64,000 nucleotides of DNA from an uncultured Clostridia bacterium (GCA_944383885.1 CALWRF010000011.1:1-64000); one strand, 5' to 3'; positions 46,201-55,848 are shown, counted from the stretch's first letter. Translations and numbers: made by a program. The notes: generated from the letters alone by a model not told the origin.

Positions 46201-46225
46201 CAAAACAGTTTTAATTTGGTAGATT
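46197..46225 (+). promoter_or_regulatory. Sigma-A promoter of the glyS T-box leader
   Basis: TTGACA (46197-46202) overlaps the asnB stop codon; after 17 bases comes TAGATT (46220-46225). Confidence 0.65.
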
Positions 46226-46231
46226 GTTTAA

Positions 46232-46458
46232 TAAATTAATAAGGTTCTGCTATGAAAAAGAATAGTAACGGACAAAAAGTCTTTAGAGAGTTTCCGGAAG
46301 GTGTAAGGAAATGTCTTTTTACCGTGAAGGCGCTTTGGAGCAGTTTTTTAAAGAGGGCATAGGGTAGAATAAATTGCAAAATGCCAAAAAGGGTGGAACC
46401 GCGGAAGATTAGACCTTTCGTCCCTTACTTTTATAAGTAGGGGAGAAAGGTTTTTATT
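46232..46458 (+). ncRNA. T-box leader, glycine specifier (tRNA-Gly)
   Basis: The T-box motif AAGGGTGGAACCGCGG is at 46389-46404. Stem I shows the GNUG element in GGAAGGTGTAAGG and the specifier loop GAA-GGC-GCTTTGGAG, with Gly codon GGC at 46329-46331. The terminator is a stem with an internal bulge (46413-46430 with 46435-46451) followed by TTTT. Uncharged tRNA-Gly should promote antitermination into glyS. The 5' limit is approximate. Confidence 0.93.
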
Positions 46459-46484
46459 TGTTTATTTTTAAGGAGGAATTTTAA

Positions 46485-47888
46485 ATGGCAGTTGAAAAAA
46501 CTATGGAAAAGATAGTTTCTTTAGCAAAAGCAAGAGGTTTTGTATATCCGGGCAGCGAGATTTATGGCGGTCTTGCTAATACATGGGACTATGGTCCATT
46601 AGGAGTAGAGCTTAAAAACAATGTAAAAAAAGCTTGGTGGAAAAAATTTATTCAGGAGAGCAGATATAATGTAGGTGTTGACTGTGCCATACTTATGAAC
46701 CCTCAAACATGGGTTGCTTCTGGTCATGTAGGCGGATTCAGCGACCCTCTTATGGACTGCAAGGACTGCCATGAAAGGTTCCGAGCTGATAAAATTATTG
46801 AGGAATATCTTGATACACATGGTCATAAGGGTGAAGTTGCTGACGGCTGGTCAAATGAAAAAATGGTTGAGTTTATAAAAGAAAACAACATTGCATGTCC
46901 TTCCTGCGGCGGTCATAATTTTACAGACATAAGACAGTTTAATCTTATGTTCAAAACTTTTCAGGGTGTTACAGAAGACAGCAAAAATGTCGTTTATTTA
47001 AGACCTGAAACAGCTCAGGGCATATTTGTAAACTTTAAGAACGTACAGAGAACAACAAGAAAGAAAATTCCTTTCGGTATTGGTCAGGTTGGCAAATCTT
47101 TCAGAAACGAAATTACGCCTGGCAACTTTACTTTCCGTACAAGAGAATTTGAACAGATGGAGCTTGAATTTTTCTGCGAGCCGGGAACAGACCTTGACTG
47201 GTTTAAATATTGGAAACAGTACGCTGTTGATTTTCTTAGAAAGCTTGGCATGAAAGAAGAAAACACACGTGTTCGTGACCACAGCCCGGAAGAATTAAGC
47301 CATTACAGCAAAGCAACAACAGATATTGAATATCTTTTCCCATTTGGCTGGGGTGAGCTTTGGGGCATTGCAGACAGGACAGACTTTGACCTGAAACAGC
47401 ATCAGGAATTTTCTGGTGAGGATTTATCATACTTTGACCAGGAGAAAAACGAAAAATATATACCTTACTGCATAGAGCCTTCTTTAGGCGCAGACCGTGT
47501 AACACTTGCTTTCCTTTGCGATGCATACGACGAAGAGGTAGTAAGTGTTAAAGACGGAAAGGAAGATATAAGGACTGTGCTTCATCTTCATCCTGCGCTT
47601 GCTCCTGTGAAGGCTGCTGTCCTTCCGCTTAGCAAAAAGCTTTCGGAAAAAGCTGACGAGATTTATATGAACCTTTCCAAAAACTTTAATGTAGAATATG
47701 ACGACGCGGGAAGCATTGGCAAAAGATACAGAAGACAGGATGAAATCGGCACGCCTTACTGCATTACAGTAGACTTTGATACTGAAACCGACAGCTCTGT
47801 AACTGTACGCGACAGGGATACTATGGAGCAGGTAAGAATTAAAATTGATGAGCTTGAGAACTACCTTAAAGAAAAGATGGAGTTTTAA
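46485..47888 (+). CDS. glyS: Glycine--tRNA ligase (alpha2 homodimer type)
   Basis: Class II synthetase charging tRNA-Gly. The 467-residue single chain is the archaeal/eukaryotic-like homodimeric form rather than the bacterial alpha2beta2 GlyQS. Zinc-type cysteines are in CKDCHERF and [11 protein letters not shown]; motif 2 region is [25 protein letters not shown]; class II catalytic segments include [14 protein letters not shown] and [16 protein letters not shown]; the C-terminal anticodon-binding domain starts near 370 ([11 protein letters not shown]). AAGGAGG precedes ATG 46485. The Gly T-box provides matching regulation. Confidence 0.97.
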   Translation: MAVEKTMEKIVSLAKARGFVYPGSEIYGGLANTWDYGPLGVELKNNVKKAWWKKFIQESRYNVGVDCAILMNPQTWVASGHVGGFSDPLMDCKDCHERFRADKIIEEYLDTHGHKGEVADGWSNEKMVEFIKENNIACPSCGGHNFTDIRQFNLMFKTFQGVTEDSKNVVYLRPETAQGIFVNFKNVQRTTRKKIPFGIGQVGKSFRNEITPGNFTFRTREFEQMELEFFCEPGTDLDWFKYWKQYAVDFLRKLGMKEENTRVRDHSPEELSHYSKATTDIEYLFPFGWGELWGIADRTDFDLKQHQEFSGEDLSYFDQEKNEKYIPYCIEPSLGADRVTLAFLCDAYDEEVVSVKDGKEDIRTVLHLHPALAPVKAAVLPLSKKLSEKADEIYMNLSKNFNVEYDDAGSIGKRYRRQDEIGTPYCITVDFDTETDSSVTVRDRDTMEQVRIKIDELENYLKEKMEF

Positions 47889-47966
47889 TTAAATTTAAAA
47901 AATTTTTTGTTATTAATTCGGAATTTTTAGTTTATCTGCACTGAGAAAATATAATTAAACAGAAGT

Positions 47967-48018
47967 ATAAAGTAGGAGTTTCCGCAGGGTAAAAAGCCTT
48001 GAAACTCCTACTTTTTAT
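47967..48018 (+). terminator. Intrinsic terminator after glyS
   Basis: AAGTAGGAGTTTC (47970-47982) pairs perfectly with GAAACTCCTACTT (48001-48013), then TTTTA. Confidence 0.88.
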
Positions 48019-48134
48019 TACCATAATTGAATTCTGTATTTCTATTCCATTTAGTAAGCCGTTTATATTTTGAATAATATTTACGCTTATATAAAATGGG
48101 TTAAAAAACCTTTTTTAACAGTAGTTATAAATGA

Positions 48135-48533
48135 TTAAAGAATTTTTCTCTCAGGCTCTGTAAGGGAAGCTATTGTAGCTGTCATATTTTTAATATAAAA
48201 AACTGACATAGCCGGGTTTTCGGCAGAACCGTACATTTTAAGTAAATCTGGCATAACTTCAAATACTTTTTTCTTAGCTTCTATATTTTCGTCATCAAAA
48301 ACTACTTCACCAGTTACTCTTAAAAAATGTGTGTCTGGAGCCATGGAGCAGAACTCAATTTTTGGATTTTCTTTAAGCTGTTTATAAACTTTTTTAATAT
48401 TTGCGCTTACCATATAAAATTTTCCGTCATAAATCATGTGAAAACCAAAAGGTCTTACTCTTGGCTGACCATTATCGTCTGTAGCCAAATAAAAAATAGG
48501 GTTGTCCTTTAAAAATTCAAGTAATTCGTCCAT
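48135..48533 (-). CDS. Pyridoxamine 5'-phosphate oxidase-like flavin-binding protein
   Basis: A 132-residue single-domain split-barrel protein of the PNPOx-like superfamily. Typical segments are NPIFYLATDDNGQPRVRPFGF, the strand KFYMVSANIKKVYKQLKENPKIEFC and RVTGEVVFDDE. Such proteins bind FMN, F420 or haem; small clostridial ones are usually called PNPOx family without a known substrate. AAGGAAG precedes the minus-strand ATG. It probably forms a short minus-strand group with the tautomerase gene upstream. Confidence 0.85.
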   Translation of the reverse strand: MDELLEFLKDNPIFYLATDDNGQPRVRPFGFHMIYDGKFYMVSANIKKVYKQLKENPKIEFCSMAPDTHFLRVTGEVVFDDENIEAKKKVFEVMPDLLKMYGSAENPAMSVFYIKNMTATIASLTEPERKIL

Positions 48534-48568
48534 ATCAAAACTTCCTTTTGTAAATTTTATATTATAAA

Positions 48569-48931
48569 TTATTTTACATCACTTAAAGGTATACCGCCTT
48601 TTACTCCCCAGTTTTCCGGCGGCTGTTCGTTTATGAATATAAGTATGTTTTCTTTTTGGAACAGTGTTTTTTCATCAAGGGCGTTAACTATGTTTTTATA
48701 TAACTGGCGTTTTAATTCTGCACTTCTTCCAGATTCGAGCTGAAGCTCTATAAATATTTCGTAATCGTCCTGAAGCTCAAAAAGGTCTTGGTCATAGCGC
48801 AGAACCCTGATATTTCTCTCGGAAGATTTAAGTGAAAGCTCATTTTTTACAACATTCATTACAATGTTTTTTACAGCAACTGCTGTTTCGACTTTCCATT
48901 TGTTTCCCATTTCTATTTTAATTGCGGGCAT
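48569..48931 (-). CDS. Tautomerase family protein (4-oxalocrotonate tautomerase-like)
   Basis: A 120-residue protein starting MPAIKIEMGNKWKVE, so that methionine removal would expose the Pro1 catalytic base of the tautomerase superfamily. The chain length and the QLYKNIVNALDEKTLF / ILIFINEQPPENWGVKGG pattern match the longer two-domain-length relatives (Tautomerase_2-like). The start is set to ATG 48931 because of Pro2 and GGGAGG 8 bases upstream; a GTG three codons earlier overlaps that site. The substrate is unknown. Confidence 0.82.
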   Translation of the reverse strand: MPAIKIEMGNKWKVETAVAVKNIVMNVVKNELSLKSSERNIRVLRYDQDLFELQDDYEIFIELQLESGRSAELKRQLYKNIVNALDEKTLFQKENILIFINEQPPENWGVKGGIPLSDVK

Positions 48932-49177
48932 ATTAAGCACCTCCCTATAAAATTAAATTCTATACCAATTTTACATTAAAGTCCATAGTTTTGAATTCTT
49001 TAATGTGTTTTTAAAAATTAAAGAAAAACACTTCATAATTTTTTAAAAGAAAAGTATTATATATACGGAGCGGAAAAATAAAATTTGATTTATTATATTT
49101 TTTTTGAATTTTAAGAAGGATTTGGCGTTAAAATGTAGTAAAGAAAAATAATTAGTTATTGTACGGGAGGTGTTATT

Positions 49178-50182
49178 TTGTTAAGAGAAATCCATGAAGA
49201 TTTTGAATTAAACTATCTAAGCCCTATGGCGGCAAAAAGCATGTTTTCTAAAGGAAGAGAAAGGAAAGAAGAAAAATGCCAGATAAGGACAGACTTTCAG
49301 CGTGACCGTGACAGAATAATACATGCAAAAGCTTTTAGGAGAATGAAACATAAAACACAAGTTTTTATTTCTCCTGAAGGCGACCATTACAGAACAAGAC
49401 TTACCCATACACTTGAAGTATCGCAGATTGCGCGTACAATAGCAAGGGCTCTTAAACTTAATGAAGATTTAACAGAAGCCATAGCGTTAGGTCATGATTT
49501 GGGGCATACGCCTTTCGGTCATGCAGGAGAAAAGGCTCTTAATATGCTGTGTTCAAAAGGATTTGAACATAACAAGCAGAGTCTGAGAGTGGTAGACAGG
49601 CTTGAAAAAGACGGCATGGGTCTTAATTTGACTTATGAGGTAAGAAACGGTATTTTAAACCACAGAACCAGCGGAAAGCCTGAAACTTTTGAAGGCAAAA
49701 TAGTTCGTTTATCAGATAAAATAGCATATATCAACCATGACATTGATGACGCGCAGAGAGCCGGAATACTAAAAGAAAGCGACATACCCGGCGACATAAC
49801 AGAAATTATAGGTAATACAAACAGCGACAGGCTTAATGCTTTTATTAAAGATGTAATATTTTACAGCTTTGACAAAAATGACATTATAATGAGTCCTAAC
49901 ATGGGTCAGATTATGGCGGACCTGCGTAAATTTATGTTTGATAATGTGTATAACGACCGGCGCTCAAAAGATGAAAGCCGAAAAGTGGAATATATGATTG
50001 GCGGTTTATTTGAGTATTTTATTAAAAATCCGGATAAAATGAAAGATGAATTTATAAATCTTATAAACAATGGAGAAGATACTGAAACTGTTGTGTGTGA
50101 TTTTATAGCATGTATGACTGACAGATACGCAGTTAAGCTTTATTCAGACTTATTTATACCTTCATCATGGAGCATTTACTGA
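49178..50182 (+). CDS. dgt: Deoxyguanosinetriphosphate triphosphohydrolase-like protein
   Basis: HD-domain metal enzyme that cleaves dNTPs to nucleoside and triphosphate. 334 residues, the short type found next to dnaG in Clostridia. HD ligands are in HYRTRLTHTLEVSQIARTI, ALGHDLGHTPFGHAGE and later in DKIAYINHDIDDAQRAG. The N-terminal DRDRIIHAKAFRRMKHKTQVF is diagnostic for Dgt. TTG start 49178 with GGGAGG (49165-49170) 7 bases upstream. It lies in the order dgt-dnaG-rpoD. Confidence 0.93.
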   Translation: MLREIHEDFELNYLSPMAAKSMFSKGRERKEEKCQIRTDFQRDRDRIIHAKAFRRMKHKTQVFISPEGDHYRTRLTHTLEVSQIARTIARALKLNEDLTEAIALGHDLGHTPFGHAGEKALNMLCSKGFEHNKQSLRVVDRLEKDGMGLNLTYEVRNGILNHRTSGKPETFEGKIVRLSDKIAYINHDIDDAQRAGILKESDIPGDITEIIGNTNSDRLNAFIKDVIFYSFDKNDIIMSPNMGQIMADLRKFMFDNVYNDRRSKDESRKVEYMIGGLFEYFIKNPDKMKDEFINLINNGEDTETVVCDFIACMTDRYAVKLYSDLFIPSSWSIY

Positions 50183-50315
50183 GTTTGACTTTGTGGAAAA
50201 TTAAAATACATATTTTTTTTAATATGAAATTTTTTCAAAATATACTTGATTTTTGTGTTAGTCAGCGATTTAAACAAGAAATTAATATAATTTTTGAATA
50301 TTTTTAATGAAAAAA

Positions 50316-50344
50316 GAAGGAGTTTAATCTTTTTTGTAGAAAAT
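50316..50344 (+). promoter_or_regulatory. Candidate sigma-H promoter upstream of dnaG-rpoD
   Basis: GAAGGAGTT (50316-50324), 11 bases, GTAGAAAAT (50336-50344). This fits the Bacillus sigma-H consensus RNAGGAWWW / RNNGAATWW with one mismatch in each box and the correct spacing. Bacillus sigA operons have a sigma-H promoter. A chance match cannot be excluded. Confidence 0.4.
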
Positions 50345-50382
50345 AACTTTTATCAGGCAGTGTAGTAAGCCTTTAGTATTAG

Positions 50383-50417
50383 CTGCATCAAAATAAATTT
50401 AATTGGTGCGGTTTTTG
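50383..50417 (+). terminator. Terminator-like hairpin directly before dnaG
   Basis: CTGCATCAA (50383-50391) pairs with TTGGTGCGG (50403-50411) with two wobbles, then TTTTTG. It ends 17 bases before the dnaG ATG. It could end dgt transcription or limit primase expression. The rest of 50183-50433 is AT-rich. Confidence 0.6.
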
Positions 50418-50433
50418 TATGTGGGGTGTTTAT

Positions 50434-52224
50434 ATGTACTATCCACAGGAAATATTGGAAGAAGTAAGGCTGCGAAATGACATTGTAGAGGTTATAAAAG
50501 AGTATCTTCCGCTGAAAAAGAAGGGAAGTTCTTATTTTGGGTTATGCCCTTTCCACAATGAAAACACGCCTTCTTTTTCTGTAAGTGCAGATAAACAGCT
50601 GTATTATTGTTTCGGCTGTGGTGCTGCCGGCAATGTCATAAGCTTTATAATGCAGATGGAAAACTGCGGCTTTCCGGAGGCGGTGCAAAAGCTTGCTGAA
50701 AGAGCAGGAATTGCGCTTCCTAAAGCGGACTATTCACCTGAAGATGCTAAAAAAGAAAAACTAAAGAATAGATTATATGAATTACATAGCGCGGCAGGAA
50801 TGTTTTATTATAAAAAACTGCATTCCCCAGAAGGCAGGAAAGCTCTTGAATATGTTAACAAACGGGAAATAAGCGTTCCTATACAAAAGAAATTCGGAAT
50901 AGGATTTGCGCCTAACAGCAGAAACGAGCTTTTTGGACATTTAAAAGAAAAGGGCTTTACTTTGGAAGAAATACTTGAAAGCGGGCTTGTACTGGAAAAT
51001 AAATCAAAAAACGGTTATCATGACAGATTTTACAACAGGCTTATGTTTCCGATATTCGATATTCAAGGCAGGTGTATTGGTTTTGGCGGAAGAATAATGG
51101 AAAGCGGCGAGCCTAAGTACCTTAATTCACCGGAAACAATAATATTTAACAAAAAGCGCAATTTGTACGGTTTAAACTTGGCAAGGGCGGAAAGGAAAAA
51201 AGAAATAATTATTGTTGAAGGATATATGGACATGATAACTATATATCAGGCTGGATATAGGAATGTTGCCGCTTCTTTAGGAACTGCTTTTACTGCTGAA
51301 CACGCCTTACTGCTTAAAAAATTTGTTTCAGATGTAATACTTGTTTTTGACAGCGACAGCGCGGGAGAAAAGGCTGCTTTAAGAGCAATTCCTATTCTTA
51401 CTGACGCAGGTTTAAGGGTAAAGGTTTTGCAGGTGCCTGATGGAAAAGACCCGGATGAATATATAAAGCATAATGGTTCGCTTGAATTTGGCAAGCTTAT
51501 TTTAAATGCTGTAAGCTACATGGATTTTCAAATTAAATGCGCACGCAAAAAATACAGCATGGAAAACAGTGAGCAAAAAATGCTTTTTACGCGAGAGGCA
51601 GCCGGACTCATATCAAACTTGTCTTCGCCTATAGAAAGAGACATGTATATTAAAAAAGTATCTGATGACACAGGTATTTCAAAGCAGGCTGTTGAAGAAG
51701 AAATATTTAATACCGATAAAAAACGCGACATTGAGTTTAAAAGAGAAGCCGCAAAACAAAAAATACGCAAATATAACGCAAATAATACGCAGTTATTGCC
51801 TGAATTAAATAATACAAAAGGTGTTTTGCAGGCTCAAAACAGCATAATTTCAATTTGTTCAACAAAAAAAGAAATATGCAGGCGAATAATGGAAATACTT
51901 AAACCTGAGGAATTGAAAGACGAAATACGTTCAAAACTTCTGCAATATGTGTATGACTGTTATTCAGAAGGAAAAGATATTGTTCCGGCTGATGCTGTCA
52001 ACCTTTTTGACAGCGAGGAAGGTCAGAAGGTAACAGCTTCTGTTTTTAGTGTTAAAACCGATTATGACGGTACTGAAGAAATAGAAAAGGCTGTTAATGA
52101 GAATATTAAACTAATTAAACGCGCAAATTTGGATTATACAGCATCAAATGCTAAAACTATTGAAGAAATACAAGAAGCTTTGGAAATGAAAAAAAAGCTT
52201 GAAAATTTTGAGTTACAACTGTAA
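50434..52224 (+). CDS. dnaG: DNA primase
   Basis: Makes RNA primers for replication. 596 residues. N-terminal CHC2 zinc finger (CPFHNENTPSF and LYYCFGCGAAGN, about 35-65), catalytic core with the TOPRIM domain (EIIIVEGYMDMITIYQAGY and DVILVFDSDSAGEKAA), and a C-terminal helicase-binding domain (about 440-596) of lower conservation. ATG 50434 follows GGGGTG; ATG 50419 is an alternative with no ribosome site. It precedes rpoD, as in the macromolecular synthesis operon. Confidence 0.96.
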   Translation: MYYPQEILEEVRLRNDIVEVIKEYLPLKKKGSSYFGLCPFHNENTPSFSVSADKQLYYCFGCGAAGNVISFIMQMENCGFPEAVQKLAERAGIALPKADYSPEDAKKEKLKNRLYELHSAAGMFYYKKLHSPEGRKALEYVNKREISVPIQKKFGIGFAPNSRNELFGHLKEKGFTLEEILESGLVLENKSKNGYHDRFYNRLMFPIFDIQGRCIGFGGRIMESGEPKYLNSPETIIFNKKRNLYGLNLARAERKKEIIIVEGYMDMITIYQAGYRNVAASLGTAFTAEHALLLKKFVSDVILVFDSDSAGEKAALRAIPILTDAGLRVKVLQVPDGKDPDEYIKHNGSLEFGKLILNAVSYMDFQIKCARKKYSMENSEQKMLFTREAAGLISNLSSPIERDMYIKKVSDDTGISKQAVEEEIFNTDKKRDIEFKREAAKQKIRKYNANNTQLLPELNNTKGVLQAQNSIISICSTKKEICRRIMEILKPEELKDEIRSKLLQYVYDCYSEGKDIVPADAVNLFDSEEGQKVTASVFSVKTDYDGTEEIEKAVNENIKLIKRANLDYTASNAKTIEEIQEALEMKKKLENFELQL

Positions 52225-52278
52225 TTTATGCCGGTTTAAAGCCGGCTGGTAATACGGGGAATCGAAAGGAAGGTTCAA

Positions 52279-53352
52279 ATGAAAGCTGGAGACGAAGCAT
52301 TACTTCTTACTCGCCTTAAAGAACTTGTTGCTATGGCGAAAAGAAAAAAGAATGTACTCGAATACAAAGAAATTATTGACTATCTGGGAGAGATTGAGTT
52401 AGAGCCTGACCAGATTGACAAGGTTTATGAGTATTTTGAGGCACAGGGAATAGATGTCCTTGGCATTATGGATATGGACGAGGATGTTGAAAAGGAAATA
52501 GATATTTCGCTTCCTGAAGGAATAAATATCGATGACCCTGTACGTATGTATCTTAAAGAAATTGGAAAAGTACCTCTTTTAAGTGCTGATGAAGAAATAG
52601 AGCTTGCAAAAAGAATGGAAGAAGGCGATGAGTCAGCTAAAAAGAAGCTTGCTGAAGCTAATCTTCGTTTGGTTGTAAGCATAGCTAAAAGATACGTAGG
52701 AAGAGGAATGCTGTTCCTTGATTTAATTCAGGAAGGAAATCTTGGACTCATTAAGGCTGTTGAAAAATTCGATTATAATAAAGGCTATAAATTCAGCACA
52801 TACGCAACATGGTGGATTAGGCAGGCTATAACAAGAGCAATAGCTGACCAAGCCAGAACTATAAGGATACCGGTGCACATGGTTGAAACTATTAATAAAT
52901 TAATCAGAATTTCAAGACAGCTTATTCAGGAACTCGGTCGAGAACCGACTGCTGAAGAATTAGCCCAGGAAATGCTTATGCCGGTTGATAAAGTAAGGGA
53001 AATTATGAAAATAGCCCAAGAGCCTGTATCTCTTGAAACACCTATTGGTGAGGAAGAGGACAGCCATTTGGGTGATTTTATACCCGATGACGATATACCG
53101 GCTCCGGCTGAAGCTGCTGCGTATACTCTTTTGCAGGAGCAGCTTAAAGATGTACTTAATACTTTAACTGACAGAGAGAAAAAAGTATTAAGACTGAGAT
53201 TTGGTCTTGATGACGGCAGGGCAAGGACACTTGAAGAAGTTGGTCGTGAGTTTAAAGTTACAAGAGAAAGAATAAGACAAATTGAGGCAAAAGCGCTCAG
53301 AAAATTAAGACATCCAAGCAGGAGCAAAAAATTAAAGGATTTTATTGAATAA
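52279..53352 (+). CDS. rpoD: RNA polymerase primary sigma factor SigA
   Basis: The housekeeping sigma factor. 357 residues, the short clostridial form. It has a brief region 1.1 (about 1-60), region 1.2 ([22 protein letters not shown]), region 2 with the invariant [20 protein letters not shown] and the -10-reading [14 protein letters not shown], regions 3.0-3.2, and region 4 with the helix-turn-helix [30 protein letters not shown] precedes ATG 52279. A small GCCGG hairpin (52231-52246) lies in the 54-base gap after dnaG. The promoters annotated here match what this factor reads. Confidence 0.97.
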   Translation: MKAGDEALLLTRLKELVAMAKRKKNVLEYKEIIDYLGEIELEPDQIDKVYEYFEAQGIDVLGIMDMDEDVEKEIDISLPEGINIDDPVRMYLKEIGKVPLLSADEEIELAKRMEEGDESAKKKLAEANLRLVVSIAKRYVGRGMLFLDLIQEGNLGLIKAVEKFDYNKGYKFSTYATWWIRQAITRAIADQARTIRIPVHMVETINKLIRISRQLIQELGREPTAEELAQEMLMPVDKVREIMKIAQEPVSLETPIGEEEDSHLGDFIPDDDIPAPAEAAAYTLLQEQLKDVLNTLTDREKKVLRLRFGLDDGRARTLEEVGREFKVTRERIRQIEAKALRKLRHPSRSKKLKDFIE

Positions 53353-53360
53353 AAAAATAT

Positions 53361-53398
53361 AAAGCTGCCGAAACAATTATTTTTGGCAGCTTTATTAA
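53361..53398 (+). terminator. Intrinsic terminator after rpoD
   Basis: AAAGCTGCC (53361-53369) pairs with GGCAGCTTT (53385-53393), with partial extension of the stem toward the loop. The tail is short (TTTATT), so termination may be partial and the next genes could be co-transcribed. Confidence 0.65.
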
Positions 53399-53423
53399 AA
53401 TAATAATTTTGGAGGAATGCAAA

Positions 53424-54335
53424 TTGAAGAAGTTATTTTTTACAGCTGTTTTAATATGTGCAATGACATTCTCATCAGTCTGCTCAGCTTACGCTGGTCC
53501 TGTAGTTACTGCCGGCACAAGGCAGGTTACGGCAGACAACATTATTATAAAAGAATCTGTTCCAGGCGCTCTTAAAAAAGGCAAGAACATTTATTTAAGA
53601 TGTCAGTATGTTTCATTTGAGGATGGAATAGAATATACTGTTTTATCCGGTGACGGAAAAATTGACTCTGTATCATCTGAAGACGGCATTATAAAGGTTT
53701 CTGTTAAATCAGAAAGCAGCAAAGAGCCAATGGTTATTGAATTAAGCAATGTTAAAATGTATCTTAACGGCAGTTTGGCTGAAGGCGCATATCCTTTGGA
53801 GCTTATAACAGAAGAAAGTGATGAGTACCCAGACAATGCTTTTGGTCAGACTTATAATTCAGACGACAGCAATTTTAATACAAAATATATAGTTTTTGAC
53901 GATGAGTTTTTTACTGTAGAAGGTTCAACAAATATGGAAAATTCATCAGACTATGCAAAATCGCAGCTGCCGGAAGTTATTGTTGATACAAAAGAAGGCA
54001 ATGACAGCGGTGCTTACATAAATGATGAAAGCTATGTAATGCTTCCTGTAAGATTTATTGCTGAGTCTTTAAACGGAAGTGCCATTGTTTCGTGGGACGA
54101 TGCTACTAAAAAGGTAACTATTTTAATGGGCGACAGATATATGTCTTTTACATCTGGTGAAAGTACTATGAATATTAACGGCACAGATGTTCCGCTTAAC
54201 ACTCCAATGGAAATTAAAGACGGAAGGGCGTTTTTAAGTTTACGGGATTTAGGATGTGCCCTTGGTATAAGTGATGATAAAATTTACTGGGATGATGAAA
54301 CAAAAACAGCTTATTTGAACTATAAAGGTGAGTAA
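53424..54335 (+). CDS. Secreted protein with copper amine oxidase N-terminal-like domain
   Basis: A 303-residue exported protein. Signal peptide at about 1-25 (KKLFFTAVLICAMTFSSVCSAYA). A first beta-rich domain covers about 30-125. An acidic Asp/Ser/Asn linker follows at about 130-190, then a copper amine oxidase N-terminal-like domain (about 195-300) with SYVMLPVRFIAESL, VSWDDATKKVTILMGDR and FLSLRDLGCALG. That domain is common on clostridial surface proteins and probably binds wall components; no enzymatic role is implied. TTG 53424 is chosen for its distance from GGAGGA. It is linked by 3 bases to trmK. Confidence 0.85.
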   Translation: MKKLFFTAVLICAMTFSSVCSAYAGPVVTAGTRQVTADNIIIKESVPGALKKGKNIYLRCQYVSFEDGIEYTVLSGDGKIDSVSSEDGIIKVSVKSESSKEPMVIELSNVKMYLNGSLAEGAYPLELITEESDEYPDNAFGQTYNSDDSNFNTKYIVFDDEFFTVEGSTNMENSSDYAKSQLPEVIVDTKEGNDSGAYINDESYVMLPVRFIAESLNGSAIVSWDDATKKVTILMGDRYMSFTSGESTMNINGTDVPLNTPMEIKDGRAFLSLRDLGCALGISDDKIYWDDETKTAYLNYKGE

Positions 54336-54338
54336 ATT

Positions 54339-55028
54339 ATGGAATTATCCGAAAGGCTTAAATCAGCGGCTGATTTAGTTAAGTACAGGAGCGTTGCTGA
54401 TATAGGCACCGACCATGGTTATATACCCTGCTACCTTGCGTACCGGAATAATATTGATAAGGCAATAGCGTGTGATATAAACAAGGGTCCTCTTAGCAAA
54501 GCTTTTGAAAATATAAATCGTTATGGCTTTGGCAGTATTATAGAAACGCGATTAGGCAGCGGCTTGGAACCGCTGAAAAAAGGAGAGGCTGAAACTGTAA
54601 TTATTGCCGGAATGGGCGGACTTTTAATTTGCGATATTTTAAAAAAAGGAGCCGATAAGTTAGGATATGTAAAACAGCTGGTTTTGCAGCCGCAAAGAGA
54701 TATTTACAGCGTAAGAAAGTTAATTCATCAGTTAGGCTTTAGAATAGAAGATGAAAAAATGCTTTGTGAAGGCGGAAAATATTATAATATAATAAGCGCA
54801 GAAAAAGGAAACGAATTTTATACTGATGAACTTTATTATTATTTCGGCAAAAAACTTATAGAAAGCAAATCAGAAGTTTTAAAGGAATATGTTACTGTAA
54901 GAATAAATAAATACAGGGATATACTTGAAAAAGCCAAGGAAAAGTCAGACGGAGGCGCTGAATTAACTAAATTAAAGAACTCTTTGGAAATGTTTTTGGA
55001 GGTGCTTAAAAGATATGATATGCAGTGA
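54339..55028 (+). CDS. trmK: tRNA (adenine(22)-N(1))-methyltransferase TrmK
   Basis: SAM-dependent enzyme forming m1A22 in tRNAs, known from the Bacillus homologue YqfN. 229 residues: an N-terminal Rossmann methyltransferase domain with motif I ADIGTDHGYIPCYLA, acidic motif II AIACDINKGPL and VIIAGMGGLLICDIL, and a C-terminal coiled-coil region (about 165-229). GGTGAG precedes ATG 54339. Its end overlaps the Nif3-like gene by 14 bases. The order rpoD-trmK-nif3 is conserved in Firmicutes. Confidence 0.92.
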   Translation: MELSERLKSAADLVKYRSVADIGTDHGYIPCYLAYRNNIDKAIACDINKGPLSKAFENINRYGFGSIIETRLGSGLEPLKKGEAETVIIAGMGGLLICDILKKGADKLGYVKQLVLQPQRDIYSVRKLIHQLGFRIEDEKMLCEGGKYYNIISAEKGNEFYTDELYYYFGKKLIESKSEVLKEYVTVRINKYRDILEKAKEKSDGGAELTKLKNSLEMFLEVLKRYDMQ

Positions 55029-55821
55029 CTTAATTAAAATACTTGAGAAAAAAGCGCCTTTATATTTAGCTGAAAAGTGGGATAATCCGGGGCTTTTAGT
55101 GGGATACAGAAATAAAGAAATTAAAACAGTGCTCACAGCCCTTGATGTTACAGATGATGTAATAAAAGAAGCCATAAACATTAATGCTGATATTATAGTT
55201 ACTCACCATCCACTTATATTCGGAGCTATTAAAAGCGTAAGTGATTCAACACCTGAAGGCAGAAAAATACTTGCCTTAGCTGAAAACGGAATATGTTCTT
55301 ACGCAATGCATACTAATTTAGATACAGCTTTTGGCGGCACCAATGATACTTTAGCCGAAATTATAGGTCTTAAAGATATTCAGGTATTGGCTGTAAGCTG
55401 CCAGCAGAATGAAATGCCTAATGGCTTGGGCAGGTTTGGCTGTTTGCCTGAAAGTATGAGTTTTTATGACTTTGCTAAAATGCTTAAAGAAAAGCTTAAC
55501 CTTAACTGTTTAACAATTGTTGGCAGTAAAGAGAAGACTGTTTCTAAAGTAGGACTTTGCACAGGCGCAGGATTTGAGTTTATAGACGAGGCTAAAGTAA
55601 ATGGCTGCGACTGCTATATTACATCAGATGTTAAATTCCATGAAGCACAGAAGGCTTTAAACATGGATATGTGCCTTATAGATGCCACACATTATGGAAC
55701 TGAAAATATTATTGTTCCTGTTTTAAAAAAATTCATTGAAGATGAAGCAATCAAAGCGGGTTTTGAAATTACTGTAAAAGCAAGCCAGGTAAACGGACAG
55801 GTTTTTGGCTATATTAAATAA
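55015..55821 (+). CDS. Nif3-like dinuclear metal centre hexameric protein
   Basis: A 268-residue member of the Nif3/YqfO family, hexamers with a two-metal site and an undefined enzymatic role (GTP cyclohydrolase I type 2 is a frequent but weakly supported name). Metal ligands are in DIIVTHHPLIFG, the HTNLDTAFGG segment, and the C-terminal DATHYGTE. The insert domain found in long YqfO forms is absent. The start overlaps trmK; AGGTGC lies upstream. Confidence 0.9.
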   Translation: MICSDLIKILEKKAPLYLAEKWDNPGLLVGYRNKEIKTVLTALDVTDDVIKEAININADIIVTHHPLIFGAIKSVSDSTPEGRKILALAENGICSYAMHTNLDTAFGGTNDTLAEIIGLKDIQVLAVSCQQNEMPNGLGRFGCLPESMSFYDFAKMLKEKLNLNCLTIVGSKEKTVSKVGLCTGAGFEFIDEAKVNGCDCYITSDVKFHEAQKALNMDMCLIDATHYGTENIIVPVLKKFIEDEAIKAGFEITVKASQVNGQVFGYIK

Positions 55822-55848
55822 TGACTTATTAAACAGGATGGGCTGCCT

